A stretch of DNA of 64,000 nt, taken from contig MERU01000005.1 of assembly GCA_001770725.1 (NCBI GenBank), positions 1-64,000 of the forward strand. The letters are read 5' to 3'. The DNA is from Burkholderiales bacterium RIFCSPHIGHO2_01_FULL_63_240 (GTDB lineage: Bacteria; Pseudomonadota; Gammaproteobacteria; Burkholderiales; Burkholderiaceae_C). Below the pieces are notes generated by a model. It saw nothing but the letters and a program-made list of their open reading frames with translations, had not been told where the DNA came from and did no database searches. Below, in pieces: positions 18,043 to 30,427 of this stretch. The stretch's first letter is position 1. Every line of letters starts with the position of its first letter. The translations under genes were made by a program, and so were the position numbers.

Positions 18043-18720
18043 ATGCGCACGCCATCCATCCAACGCACATCGCTGTGCTCACTGGTTGCCACCGCGGCGC
18101 TGCTCGCTGGTTGTGCCGCACCGGTCAAGACCGACTACACCGCCTTCCGTGCGGCGAAGCCGGCATCCATCCTGGTGCTGCCGCCCGTCAACGAAAGCCC
18201 GGAGGTCAATGCCACGTTCAGCATGCTGGCGCAGGCCACCTACCCACTGGCAGAAGGCGGCTACTACGTCATGCCAGTCACGCTCGTCAACGAGACCTTC
18301 CATCAGAACGGTCTGACGGTTGCCACCGACATGCATCAGGTGCCTGTTGCCAAGCTCAAGGAAATCTTCGGCGCTGACGCAGCCCTGTACATGAAGATCA
18401 CGCGGTACGGCAGCACCTACACCGTGCTGAGCAGCGCCGCGGTCGTGAGCGCTGAAGCGCGCCTTGTCGACCTCTCGACCGGAACCCTCCTCTGGAGCGG
18501 CAGAGCCAGTGCTTCGAGCGACGAAAACAACAACAACAGCGGCGGCGGGCTCGCGGGCCTGCTGGTGGCTGCCATCGTCAAGCAGATCATGAACAGCGTG
18601 ACCGATGCGTCGCACAACGTCGCGGGCGTCACCAGCGCACGACTTCTGTCATCCGGCACGCCCAATGGCCTCTTGTACGGTCCCCGCTCGCCCCTCTATG
18701 GCAAGGACAACACAAACTGA
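18043..18720 (+). CDS. DUF799 (GNA1162-like) lipoprotein
   Basis: 225 residues, lipobox cysteine at 24 (LLAGCAAP). The mature domain begins with SILVLPPVNESPEV and contains KLKEIFGADAALYMKITRYG, as in meningococcal GNA1162 and its relatives. A low-complexity ENNNNSGGG loop precedes a hydrophobic stretch. Third gene of the operon, followed by a strong terminator. Role unknown; a complex with the CsgG homologue is inferred from the conserved gene set. Confidence 0.82.
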   Translation: MRTPSIQRTSLCSLVATAALLAGCAAPVKTDYTAFRAAKPASILVLPPVNESPEVNATFSMLAQATYPLAEGGYYVMPVTLVNETFHQNGLTVATDMHQVPVAKLKEIFGADAALYMKITRYGSTYTVLSSAAVVSAEARLVDLSTGTLLWSGRASASSDENNNNSGGGLAGLLVAAIVKQIMNSVTDASHNVAGVTSARLLSSGTPNGLLYGPRSPLYGKDNTN

Positions 18721-18743
18721 GCACGCCCGCCGTGCGTCGCATG

Positions 18744-18768
18744 AAGCGCCCGCCCTGGGCGCTTTTTT
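18744..18768 (+). terminator. Rho-independent terminator after the lipoprotein operon
   Basis: AAGCGCCC (18744-18751) pairs with GGGCGCTT (18757-18764), followed by T's. Confidence 0.88.
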
Positions 18769-18954
18769 GCACCTGGTGAACAAGAGGTAACACTTCGTCG
18801 GGCGCATCACATCGATCGGGGGGCCCAGCGGCGTTTTTTCATCCGAACACGCCTCAACCGAAAACCGGGCATCCGCCCCTAGAATGGTCCGAGACGACCA
18901 CCACCCCTGGTGGCGCGTCCGCACCATCATCAACACAGACCAGGAGCTCCTCAC

Positions 18955-19428
18955 ATGAAGAAGATCGTCATCGCAGCCCTCGCCACCCTCGCTGCTGCTT
19001 CCGCCATGGCCCAAAACAACGTCGGCTCTTGCGGCTGGGGTTCCAAGCTGTTCCAAGGTCAGCGTGGCATCTTCCCGCAGGTGCTGGCCGCCACCACCAA
19101 CGGCACCTCCGGCAACCAGACCTTCGGCATCACCTTCGGCACCTCGGGTTGCACGCAGGACGGCGTCGTGTCGTCCTCCTGGAAGACCGCCATGTACATC
19201 GACGGCAACCGCGTGGCCCTGGCCCGTGACGCCGCCGCTGGCCAAGGTGAAAGCCTCGACACCCTGGCCGCCGTGATGGGTGTCAAGGACGCCGACCGCG
19301 CCCTGTTCGCCGCCACCATCAAGGCCAACTTCGCCACCGTGTTCGCCAACGATCAGCAGATCGCCGCCAACCTGAAGTCGGTGCTGGCCGCTTCGCCCGA
19401 GCTGAGCGCCTACGCCGCCGTCATCTGA
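18955..19428 (+). CDS. DUF3015 family secreted protein
   Basis: 157 residues with a clear signal peptide (MKKIVIAALATLAAASAMAQ). The mature start NNVGSCGWGSKLFQGQRG and the segment TFGITFGTSGC are typical of DUF3015. Two cysteines may pair. Probably periplasmic or outer-membrane associated; function unknown. Monocistronic: terminators flank it on both sides. ATG 18955 has GGAG upstream. Confidence 0.82.
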   Translation: MKKIVIAALATLAAASAMAQNNVGSCGWGSKLFQGQRGIFPQVLAATTNGTSGNQTFGITFGTSGCTQDGVVSSSWKTAMYIDGNRVALARDAAAGQGESLDTLAAVMGVKDADRALFAATIKANFATVFANDQQIAANLKSVLAASPELSAYAAVI

Positions 19429-19476
19429 TGACGACCCGGCCCTTTCCGTGGGCCGACTGACTCATCCGATCCGACC

Positions 19477-19514
19477 CACACCCTGACTCCATCCGGAGCA
19501 GGGTGTGCTTCTTT
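19477..19514 (+). terminator. Rho-independent terminator after the DUF3015 gene
   Basis: CACACCCTG (19477-19485) pairs with CAGGGTGTG (19499-19507); an inner CTCC/GGAG stem (19487-19490/19495-19498) extends it. CTTCTTT follows. It overlaps the earliest possible DUF4105 start, arguing for a later one. Confidence 0.75.
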
Positions 19515-19529
19515 CAGGAGCACCCTTCC

Positions 19530-23521
<3,992 letters not shown>

Positions 23522-23540
23522 TGGCTGCGCCGGCACCATG

Positions 23541-23571
23541 AAAAACGGCCCCTCCGGAGGGGCCGTTTTTT
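23541..23571. terminator. bidirectional Rho-independent terminator
   Basis: A long GC palindrome (AAAACGGCCCCTC / GAGGGGCCGTTTT) with T runs on both strands, between convergent fadH and the beta-barrel gene. Confidence 0.92.
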
Positions 23572-23585
23572 GACGCAGCGCTCGA

Positions 23586-24131
23586 TCAGAAGTCGTACTG
23601 CAGGCCAACGCCCAGAAGGCGGACGGCGCCCGAATCACCGTCGACCTCGATCTGGCTGAAGTCGGCGGAGGCAAAGGCCTTGAGGCTCTTCATCAGCGCG
23701 AACTCGACGGCCAAGCCGAAGTAGGCTTGAGCAGACGTTTCAGAGTCAGAGCCGACCAGGGAAACGGTGTTCACCGAACCATCGGCCTTGACCTGCGCCA
23801 AGCCCAGGCGACCCACGAAGCTGACGCGCTCGGAGAGGGCTGCGCGACCAGCCAGACCCAGCCCGATCGCGGTGGTCTTGAGCGCGGCGCGGCCGCCGGG
23901 GCCGCGGGCCGTTGCTTCACCGAAGTTGAAGTAGGTGCCTTCCAGCGCCAGGTTCGGGGTGAACTTGTAGCCGACATAGAGCTTGCCGCCCGTGTCGGTG
24001 GCGTCGCAGGTGACGCTCGAGGCGCAATCAACGTTCAGGTGGGTCTGGCCGATGCCTCCACCCACGTACACCTGGGCCGAAGCGGTGGCCATCATGGCGG
24101 TCAACAGACCCGCCACAGCGATCTTTTTCAT
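23586..24131 (-). CDS. outer-membrane beta-barrel protein (OmpA/porin-like, small)
   Basis: 181 residues: signal peptide MKKIAVAGLLTAMMATASAQ, then alternating amphipathic strands (VYVGGGIGQTHLNVDC, LYVGYKFTPNLALEGTYFNF) and a terminal strand LLGVGLQYDF ending in phenylalanine, the BAM signal. An eight-strand barrel of the OmpA-like transmembrane family is likely. A Cys pair sits in the first loop. It is similar in plan and C-terminus to the next gene upstream, a tandem paralogue. ATG 24131 has GGAG. Confidence 0.85.
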   Translation of the reverse strand: MKKIAVAGLLTAMMATASAQVYVGGGIGQTHLNVDCASSVTCDATDTGGKLYVGYKFTPNLALEGTYFNFGEATARGPGGRAALKTTAIGLGLAGRAALSERVSFVGRLGLAQVKADGSVNTVSLVGSDSETSAQAYFGLAVEFALMKSLKAFASADFSQIEVDGDSGAVRLLGVGLQYDF

Positions 24132-24234
24132 GGGAACTCCCTGGATCAAAAACACGGCGCCATTCGCCGCGGGGGCGAATCTAACAACGTTACGTGTCTG
24201 AAACAGCAGGGACACCCCGCCCAGCCAAACGGAT

Positions 24235-24277
24235 GAGAAGCGGCCGCCACACCTGTTCATGTGGCGACCACCTTCTC
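24235..24277 (-). repeat. imperfect inverted repeat between the two beta-barrel genes
   Basis: GAGAAG (24235-24240) with CTTCTC (24272-24277) and CGCCACA (24245-24251) with TGTGGCG (24260-24266) enclose an 8-base loop. It lies 14 bases downstream of the 24291 gene stop, so it may act as a terminator despite lacking a T run. Confidence 0.4.
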
Positions 24278-24290
24278 AGGCGTTGACGAC

Positions 24291-24845
24291 TCAGAAGTCG
24301 TATTGCAGGCCGATGCTCAGCAGGCGCACGGTGCCTTCATTGCCATCGACTTCACCGGTCGTGAAGTCAGCGGCGGCGGTGCCACGCAGGTTCTTGTTGA
24401 AGCTGTATTCCAGGCCCAGGCCGAAGTAGGCGCTGGTGGTGCTTTCCGTGCGGTTGCCATAGATGGTGCGGCCAGAAACCTTCGTGTCCACGAAGGCCAG
24501 ACCCAGGCGGCCGACGCCGGTCAACTCGCGGGTGAAGGGCAGGCGGCCGGCGGCGTTGACCAGGAATGCGTCCACGGCGATCGATCCAACACCGATGGAG
24601 CCGACGCTGATGCTGGACTTGCCGAAGTCGATGTAGCCGCCTTCGATGGCGATCTGCGGGTGCACCTTGTAGCCGGCGTAGAACTTGTAGCCGGTGTCGT
24701 CGTTGTCGCACGAGTACGGGAAGCCGCACTCAACAGCGACGTTCGAAGCGCCGAACGCACCACCGATGTAGGCCTTGTTGGTCAGTTGAGCGGAAGCGGA
24801 AGTGGCCAGGGCCAGCAGGGCGGCGGCCAGGGTGATCTTGTTCAT
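24291..24845 (-). CDS. outer-membrane beta-barrel protein, tandem paralogue
   Basis: 184 residues with signal MNKITLAAALLALATSASAQ, a first-loop disulfide candidate (ECGFPYSCDNDD) and repeated barrel strands such as YKFYAGYKVHPQIAIEGGYI. The end, VRLLSIGLQYDF, is almost the same as in the neighbouring gene (VRLLGVGLQYDF), pointing to duplication. Probably an eight-strand barrel inserted by BAM; no specific role can be assigned. ATG 24845 has AGGAG upstream. Confidence 0.85.
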   Translation of the reverse strand: MNKITLAAALLALATSASAQLTNKAYIGGAFGASNVAVECGFPYSCDNDDTGYKFYAGYKVHPQIAIEGGYIDFGKSSISVGSIGVGSIAVDAFLVNAAGRLPFTRELTGVGRLGLAFVDTKVSGRTIYGNRTESTTSAYFGLGLEYSFNKNLRGTAAADFTTGEVDGNEGTVRLLSIGLQYDF

Positions 24846-24896
24846 GAGGGTCTCCTGAGGGGATGGGCATGCACCACCGAATCGGCGGCACAAACG

Positions 24897-24931
24897 AAAA
24901 GTCCGGCGCGACTGTAGTCGCTGCGCCGGAC
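24897..24931 (-). terminator. Rho-independent terminator after the alpha/beta hydrolase gene
   Basis: GTCCGGCGC (24901-24909) and GCGCCGGAC (24923-24931) form a perfect 9-bp stem; on the minus strand TTTTCG follows. Confidence 0.8.
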
Positions 24932-25014
24932 CCATCGCCACCCGTTCAAGGGGCAGTTTGTCGCGCAATGTTTCCGTTGGATGTGATCAAACGTGTCGCA
25001 TTGAACGAATCGGC

Positions 25015-25962
25015 TCACTGCTTCAGGAAGGCCTGCACCGCCGCCACCGTGGCCGCCGGGTCTTCTTCGTGCGGCACGTGGCCCAGGCCGTCGAACATGG
25101 CGATGCGGCTGCCGGCGATGTCGCGCTGGAAGTGGTCGGCGTTGTCGGGCGGGATGAGGCGGTCCTGCCCACCCCAGATGATCAGCGTGGGCTGCTTGAT
25201 GGTGGGGATCTGCGCCGCGTACTGGCCGCCGGGGCTTTGCGCGAAGCGCTCGCGCAGGGCGCCACGGTTGCCGGCACGCAAGGTCAGCTCGAAGTAGCGA
25301 TCGACCAGCTCGGGCGTGACCTTGTTCGGGTCGCCATACACGTTGCGCACGCTCGACTCGATCATGCTGCGCGGCAGGGTGTTCTGCATCAGCGGCTTGA
25401 GCGCGCCGATCTGCGCGATCTTGAAGCCGATGGGCACCGACTTCGCGTCGTAGGGGTAGCCAGCTGCGTCGACCAGCACCAGCCGGCTCACGCGCTGCGG
25501 GTGGTCGACGGCGACCTTCCAGGCCAGGTTGCCACCGAAGGAGTTGCCCGCCACCACGGCCTTTTGCACGCCCAGCTTGTCCATCAGCGCGACGACGAAC
25601 TCGACGTAGCGCGTGAGCTGGTAGTTGTTGTCAGGCATCGGGCCCGTGAGGCCGAAGCCCGGCAGGTCCATGCGGATGACGCGGCGCTGGCCCTTGAGCG
25701 CTTGCGTCCAGCCGTCCCAGGTGTGCAGGCTGGCCGAGGTGCCGTGCAGCAGCACGATGGGCTCGGCGTCGTCACGGGGGCCTTCGTCACGGTAGTGGGC
25801 CTGCATGCCCAGGATCTCGGTGAACTGCGAGGGCGCGGGTGCCCACCTGGCCTTGAGGCTCTCCACGTCCCGATCGGGGGCCCAGGTGGCGGCCACGCCG
25901 CCTGCCACCAGCAACAACAGGGCGAGCACCAGCCCGCCCACGACCTTCAGCGCCGTCTTCAT
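25015..25962 (-). CDS. alpha/beta hydrolase with N-terminal membrane anchor
   Basis: 315 residues. An N-terminal hydrophobic helix (residues 5-27) anchors or exports the enzyme; the hydrolase fold follows. Oxyanion HGTSASLHTWDGW, nucleophile elbow GNSFGG (Ser), acid in WGGQDRLIPP and catalytic His in GLGHVPHEEDP are all present. Substrate unknown; resembles the MhpC/lipase-like branch. ATG 25962 has AAGGGA upstream. Confidence 0.87.
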   Translation of the reverse strand: MKTALKVVGGLVLALLLLVAGGVAATWAPDRDVESLKARWAPAPSQFTEILGMQAHYRDEGPRDDAEPIVLLHGTSASLHTWDGWTQALKGQRRVIRMDLPGFGLTGPMPDNNYQLTRYVEFVVALMDKLGVQKAVVAGNSFGGNLAWKVAVDHPQRVSRLVLVDAAGYPYDAKSVPIGFKIAQIGALKPLMQNTLPRSMIESSVRNVYGDPNKVTPELVDRYFELTLRAGNRGALRERFAQSPGGQYAAQIPTIKQPTLIIWGGQDRLIPPDNADHFQRDIAGSRIAMFDGLGHVPHEEDPAATVAAVQAFLKQ

Positions 25963-26073
25963 GTTCGTGTCCCTTGCTTGTTGGTGCCGCACACGGCGTG
26001 CGGCTGCGGCCATTGTGCGGGAGGCACGCAGGCTTTCACACCGACAGAGGCCCGTCAGTGCGGGCAGCACAGA

Positions 26074-26775
26074 TCAGCGGTAACTCAGCAGCGACGTGGC
26101 AGAAGACGTGTTGCCTTCCAGGTGCCCGTGTTCGTTGACCGACAGCAGGTGCAGGCCGTCCCGGCCCACGTTGATCTTGGTGATGCCGGCGTTGGCCAGC
26201 GTCCAGTTGATGGTGAAAGCCTGGCTGTCGTGCAACCCGAGCAGGTGCGCGCACACCACGCTGATGAAGCCGCCCGAGGTGAAGACCACGGCCTGGCCCT
26301 TGGGCGGCGTGAGCTTGACCAATTCACCCAGCGTGCCCACGCAGCGCAGCTTGAAACTCGACCAGGGCTCCTGGTACTGGGCATCGTGGTGACCCGCCAC
26401 CCAGCGCGAGACCGCGTCCTGGAAGAAGGCCTGAAACGCCCGGCGCGGGTCACCGCTGGCGGCCATCTCGGACATCATCAAGGCCTTGTCGGCAAAGCGG
26501 GGCTCGGCCACCTCGATGACGTCCTCGTGGTCGAACTCGTTGACCCCGGCGAGGACCTGCATCGGCACGTCCAGCGCCATGGCCGACAGCGCGGCGCGCG
26601 CCGTCTCCTGGTGTCGCTGCATGGTGCCGGCCACCACCACCTCGGGCGCCACGCCGCGGGCCTTCAAGGCCTGGCCGACGACGTGCCCCTGCTGGTGGCC
26701 CAGGGCCGACAGCGCGTCGTAGTTCTGGCTGCCGAACGAGGCCTGGCCGTGGCGGACGAGGTAGAGCGATCCCAT
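26074..26775 (-). CDS. histidine phosphatase family protein
   Basis: 233 residues of the phosphoglycerate-mutase-like superfamily. The phospho-accepting histidine lies in LVRHGQASFG near the N-terminus, with a second-half motif VVFTSGGFISVVCAHLLG replacing the usual GH. It is followed downstream by the hydrolase gene and preceded after 21 bases by the acyl-CoA dehydrogenase, so all may be one transcript. Substrate unknown. Confidence 0.85.
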   Translation of the reverse strand: MGSLYLVRHGQASFGSQNYDALSALGHQQGHVVGQALKARGVAPEVVVAGTMQRHQETARAALSAMALDVPMQVLAGVNEFDHEDVIEVAEPRFADKALMMSEMAASGDPRRAFQAFFQDAVSRWVAGHHDAQYQEPWSSFKLRCVGTLGELVKLTPPKGQAVVFTSGGFISVVCAHLLGLHDSQAFTINWTLANAGITKINVGRDGLHLLSVNEHGHLEGNTSSATSLLSYR

Positions 26776-26796
26776 CTCAGTGCGTCACTTTCCGCG

Positions 26797-28026
26797 TCAC
26801 TTGCTGCCGTACTTCATCAGCTCCAGGCGGGCGATCATGCCCTTGTGGACCTCGTCGGGGCCGTCGGCCAGGCGCAGCGAGCGGGCCTGGTTGAAGAAGG
26901 CCGTCAGCGGCGTGTCGTGCGAGACGCCCATGCCACCGTGCATCTGGATGGCGAAGTCGACCACCTGCTGCAGCATCGACGGCGCCACCACCTTGATGGC
27001 CGAGACGTCGGTCAGCGCGCTCATCACGCCCAGGTTGTCGATCTTCCAGGCGGCCTGCAGCGTCAGCAGGCGGGCCTGGTCGATGGCCAGGCGGCATTCG
27101 GCGATGCGTTCGCGGTTGCCACCCAGGTTGATGATGGGCTTGCCGAAGGCCACGCGCTTGAGACCGCGCTGAATCGCCAGCTCCAGCGACTTCTCGGCCG
27201 CGCCGATGCAGCGCATGCAGTGGTGGATGCGGCCCGGGCCCAGGCGCCCTTGCGCGATCTCGAAGCCGCGGCCCGGCCCGGCGATCACGTTGGACAGCGG
27301 CAGGCGCACGTTGGTGAAGTGCACCTCGCCGTGGCCGTGCGGCTCGTCGTACTCGCCGAAGACCGGCAGCATGCGCTTGATCTCGACACCGGGCGCGTCC
27401 AGCGGCACCAGCACCATCGAGTGCTGGCCATGGCGGCCGGCCTCGGCATTGGGCGTGGCGGCCATGAAGATGCCGATCTTGCAGCGCGGATCGCCCACGC
27501 CGGACGACCACCACTTCTTGCCATTGAGCACGATCTCGTTGCCCTCGACCACGGCCGTGGCCGCCATGTTGGTGGCGTCGGACGAGGCCACGTCGGGCTC
27601 GGTCATGAAGAAGACGGAGCGGATCTCGCCGTTGAGCAAAGGGGTCAGCCACTGGGCCTTCTGCTCGGCGCTGCCGTACTTCCAGAGCACCTCCATGTTG
27701 CCGGTATCGGGCGCGTTGCAGTTGAAGATCTCGGGCGCCATCATCGAGCGGCCGGTCTGCTCGGCGCTGAAGGCGTACTCCAGCACGCTCAGGCCCGGGG
27801 CGAGCTTGGCATCGGGCAGGAACAGGTTCCACAGGCCTTCGGCCTTGGCCTGGGCCTTGAGCTCCTCGACACGCGACGGGATCTTCCACTGCGTCCAGTC
27901 GCCGCCATGGCGGGCCTCGCCGATCTCCTGCCAGTGCTGGGCCTCGACAGGGGCGATGCGCTCATCGATGAAGGCGCGCACGCGCTTGGCGTAGCTCTGG
28001 GCGCGTTCGCTGGGCTGGAAGTCCAT
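26797..28026 (-). CDS. acyl-CoA dehydrogenase family protein (ACAD10/11-like)
   Basis: FAD-dependent oxidation of acyl-CoA, 409 residues. The N-terminal helical domain, the beta-barrel segment FFMTEPDVASSDATNM and the C-terminal domain with GKPIINLGGNRERIAECRLA and QMHGGMGVS match the longer ACAD10/11-type dehydrogenases, which often act on unusual or hydroxylated acyl chains. A LysR gene lies 93 bases upstream on the same strand. ATG 28026 has AAGGAGA upstream. Confidence 0.88.
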   Translation of the reverse strand: MDFQPSERAQSYAKRVRAFIDERIAPVEAQHWQEIGEARHGGDWTQWKIPSRVEELKAQAKAEGLWNLFLPDAKLAPGLSVLEYAFSAEQTGRSMMAPEIFNCNAPDTGNMEVLWKYGSAEQKAQWLTPLLNGEIRSVFFMTEPDVASSDATNMAATAVVEGNEIVLNGKKWWSSGVGDPRCKIGIFMAATPNAEAGRHGQHSMVLVPLDAPGVEIKRMLPVFGEYDEPHGHGEVHFTNVRLPLSNVIAGPGRGFEIAQGRLGPGRIHHCMRCIGAAEKSLELAIQRGLKRVAFGKPIINLGGNRERIAECRLAIDQARLLTLQAAWKIDNLGVMSALTDVSAIKVVAPSMLQQVVDFAIQMHGGMGVSHDTPLTAFFNQARSLRLADGPDEVHKGMIARLELMKYGSK

Positions 28027-28119
28027 GGCTGTCTCCTTGTTGGGCGTGTGAGAGGTCGGTGTCCGACCGTTGCCCATGGATGCTACGCCGCCATCACCCT
28101 TGCATCAAATGATGAATTT

Positions 28120-29064
28120 TCATCCCAAGTCATGCACATGGCGCATGGCTTGGCGGGCACCCTGGGCCACGCTCTCGCGCATCCAGCGGTGCACGGGGTC
28201 GGCATCGCGGTCGGCGTGCCAGTACATCCAGATGCCGATGGGCGGCAGCGTCAGGGGCAGGTCGACCAGCACCAGCGGCAGGGCGCGGGTGAGCTCTTCG
28301 GCGTAGGTGCGCGGCAGGGTCAGCAGGGCGTCGCCCGCGGCCACCACGTTGGCCGCCGCGAAGTAGTGCTGGCAGCGAAGGATGACCTGGCGCTCGCCCA
28401 GGCCCTGGGCCGCCCAGACCGCCTGCAAGGGGTCGGGCTGGTCGGGCTGCAGCGCCACCATCACGTGGGACTGGGCAAAGTAGTCGGCCACGCTGATCTG
28501 GCGGCGGGCCAGGGGGTGGCCCTGGCGCATCAGCACCGAGAGCTGTTCGTCGGCCAGGTGCTCGCCGCGGATGCGCCCGGTCACGCGGCGCTGGCGGTCG
28601 ATGGCCAGGTCCACCTCGCCCAGGGTCAGGGTGCGTTCGAGCGCGTCACGCGGCACGCGCACGCTGGCGATCTTCACCAGCGGGGCGGTCTGGGACAGGC
28701 GGCTCATCAGGGGCGGCAGGGTGATGGCTTCGAGCACGTCGCGCATGCCCAGGCGCAGGGTCATGTTCAGGGTCAGGGGGTCGAAGGTGTCGGCCTGGCC
28801 CATGAGCGACTGCAGGCCGCGCAGGTGCGCCTGCACTTCGCCGATGACCCGCCGCGTGAGCTCGGTGGGCACCATCTGGTTGCCCTGGCGCACGAACAGC
28901 GGGTCGCCCCACAGGCGCCGCAGGCGGGCCAGCGCGTGGCTGACGGCGGGCTGGCTCAGGTGCAGGTGCCGCGCCGCGCCCGAGATGCCGCCGTGCTCGT
29001 AGACCGCGTCCATGACGCGAAAGAGGTTCAGGTCGATGCGGGAGGCGGCATGCGGCAGGGACAT
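28120..29064 (-). CDS. LysR family transcriptional regulator
   Basis: 314 residues of the NodD/LinR-like branch: helix-turn-helix RIDLNLFRVMDAVYEHGGIS and HLHLSQPAVSHALARLRRLW, then the effector domain (LTLNMTLRLGMRDVLEAI). The ATG at 29064 matches the family; the upstream extension does not. Gene order (tandem, just upstream of the acyl-CoA dehydrogenase) suggests it controls that gene. Confidence 0.88.
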   Translation of the reverse strand: MSLPHAASRIDLNLFRVMDAVYEHGGISGAARHLHLSQPAVSHALARLRRLWGDPLFVRQGNQMVPTELTRRVIGEVQAHLRGLQSLMGQADTFDPLTLNMTLRLGMRDVLEAITLPPLMSRLSQTAPLVKIASVRVPRDALERTLTLGEVDLAIDRQRRVTGRIRGEHLADEQLSVLMRQGHPLARRQISVADYFAQSHVMVALQPDQPDPLQAVWAAQGLGERQVILRCQHYFAAANVVAAGDALLTLPRTYAEELTRALPLVLVDLPLTLPPIGIWMYWHADRDADPVHRWMRESVAQGARQAMRHVHDLG

Positions 29065-29462
29065 GGGCTGCAACCATACACCGCGATGCACCGGGCCCCG
29101 CAGCCGTGTGTTTTTTGCGCCCGATGTGGCCCACCACAGCCCGGCCCGGGGTGAGCTCGCGCCATAATGGCGTGTTGCCGTTTCCACGGCGCACTTTTGG
29201 AGCAACCACCTTGGACAGTCACCCTCGGTGACCGCCCACTTCGGCCAGCCGGCCACCTGCACCGCCTCGCGCTGACCAGCGCCCGGCAGGCAAAGCAGGC
29301 ACCGGCTGCGGCCCGCCAGGTCAGCCTCGAGCTGAGCCAGACGGGCCCACGCGGGAGGGGGCGGCAACCACACCCCCTACCCGTCAAACAACCTGCACGC
29401 CCTGCAGCCCGCATCGTTTCGCATGCGACGCGGCCCGAGCGTGACCAGGTGCTGGAGTACCG
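29065..29462 (+). promoter_or_regulatory. long upstream region of corA
   Basis: 398 bases with no assured gene. CATAAT at 29162-29167 could be a -10 element, which would give a leader of nearly 300 bases. An open frame starting with ATG 29166 runs past the corA start to 29532, but its composition looks like a shadow. Magnesium-responsive leaders are known ahead of some Mg transporter genes; nothing here proves one. Confidence 0.35.
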
Positions 29463-30422
29463 ATGCTCAACGTCTTCACGCTGGCCAATGGCCGCCTGTT
29501 CCAGGAAGAAATCGACAGCCTCGACGAGCTGACGCCGTCGCGCCCTGTCTGGGTCGACCTGGAAGACCCCACCCCGGAAGAAAAAGGCTGGATCGCCGCC
29601 TGCTTCGGCCTCGTCATCCCCGGCGACATCGTCGACGAGGACCTGGAAGAGTCCGCCCGCTTCTATGAAGAAGAGGGCGCCATCCACCTGCGCTCGGACT
29701 TCCTGATCGACGACGACGAAGCCCCCCGCAACGTGCGCGTGGCCTTCATCCTGCACAACAACGTGCTGTTCTCGATTCACCAGGAAGACCTGCCGGTGTT
29801 CCGCCTGCTGCGCATGCGCGCACGCCGCATCCCGGCCCTGATCGAAGACGCCAAGGACGTGCTGCTCAAGCTCTACGACGCCGACGCCGAGTACTCCGCC
29901 GACACGCTGGAGAACATCTACGACGAGCTCGAGAAAGTCAGCAAGCGCGTGCTGCAGGACGAGGTCAACGACCAGGCCGCCGCCGAGGCGCTGGCCGCCA
30001 TCGCGCGCCAGGAAGACTTGAACGGCCGCATCCGCCGCAACGTGATGGACACGCGCCGCGCGGTGAGCTTCATGATGCGCGCGCGCATGTTGAATGCCGA
30101 CCAGTTCGAAGAGGCCCGCCAGATCCTGCGCGACATCGACTCGCTCGACTCGCACACGGCCTTCCTGTTCGACAAGATCAACTTCCTGATGGACGCCACC
30201 GTCGGTTTCATCAACATCAACCAGAACAAGATCATCAAGATCTTCTCGGTGGCCTCGGTGGCCTTCCTGCCGCCCACGTTGATCGCCAGCATCTACGGCA
30301 TGAACTTCAACGCCATGCCCGAGCTGAACTGGCGTTTCGGCTACCCCTTCGCCGTGCTGGTGATGGTCATGTCGGCCATCACGCCGTTCTGGTACTTCCG
30401 CCGCAAGGGCTGGCTGAACTGA
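29463..30422 (+). CDS. corA: magnesium/cobalt transporter CorA
   Basis: 319 residues of the CorA family: a large cytoplasmic alpha/beta domain and long stalk helix, then two transmembrane helices at the C-terminus with the pore motif Y-G-M-N (IYGMNFNAMPEL) between them. Forms a homopentameric Mg2+ channel gated by cytosolic Mg2+. ATG 29463 is preceded by a GGAG. The MFS gene starts five bases after the stop. Confidence 0.95.
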   Translation: MLNVFTLANGRLFQEEIDSLDELTPSRPVWVDLEDPTPEEKGWIAACFGLVIPGDIVDEDLEESARFYEEEGAIHLRSDFLIDDDEAPRNVRVAFILHNNVLFSIHQEDLPVFRLLRMRARRIPALIEDAKDVLLKLYDADAEYSADTLENIYDELEKVSKRVLQDEVNDQAAAEALAAIARQEDLNGRIRRNVMDTRRAVSFMMRARMLNADQFEEARQILRDIDSLDSHTAFLFDKINFLMDATVGFININQNKIIKIFSVASVAFLPPTLIASIYGMNFNAMPELNWRFGYPFAVLVMVMSAITPFWYFRRKGWLN

Positions 30423-30427
30423 ATCAC

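Noticed and set aside
16968-18720. Curli secretion system
   Set aside because: CsgG-like protein is present, but CsgA/B/E/F genes are absent and the partners are DUF4810 and DUF799.
24958-29154. A 1398-codon plus-strand frame opposite the hydrolase, phosphatase, dehydrogenase and LysR genes
   Set aside because: High-GC shadow: His-, Ala- and Arg-rich with no domain, opposite four well-supported genes.
29166-29532. 121-codon frame ahead of and overlapping corA as a real leader gene
   Set aside because: No ribosome site or sensible composition; kept only as a possibility in the corA leader entry.
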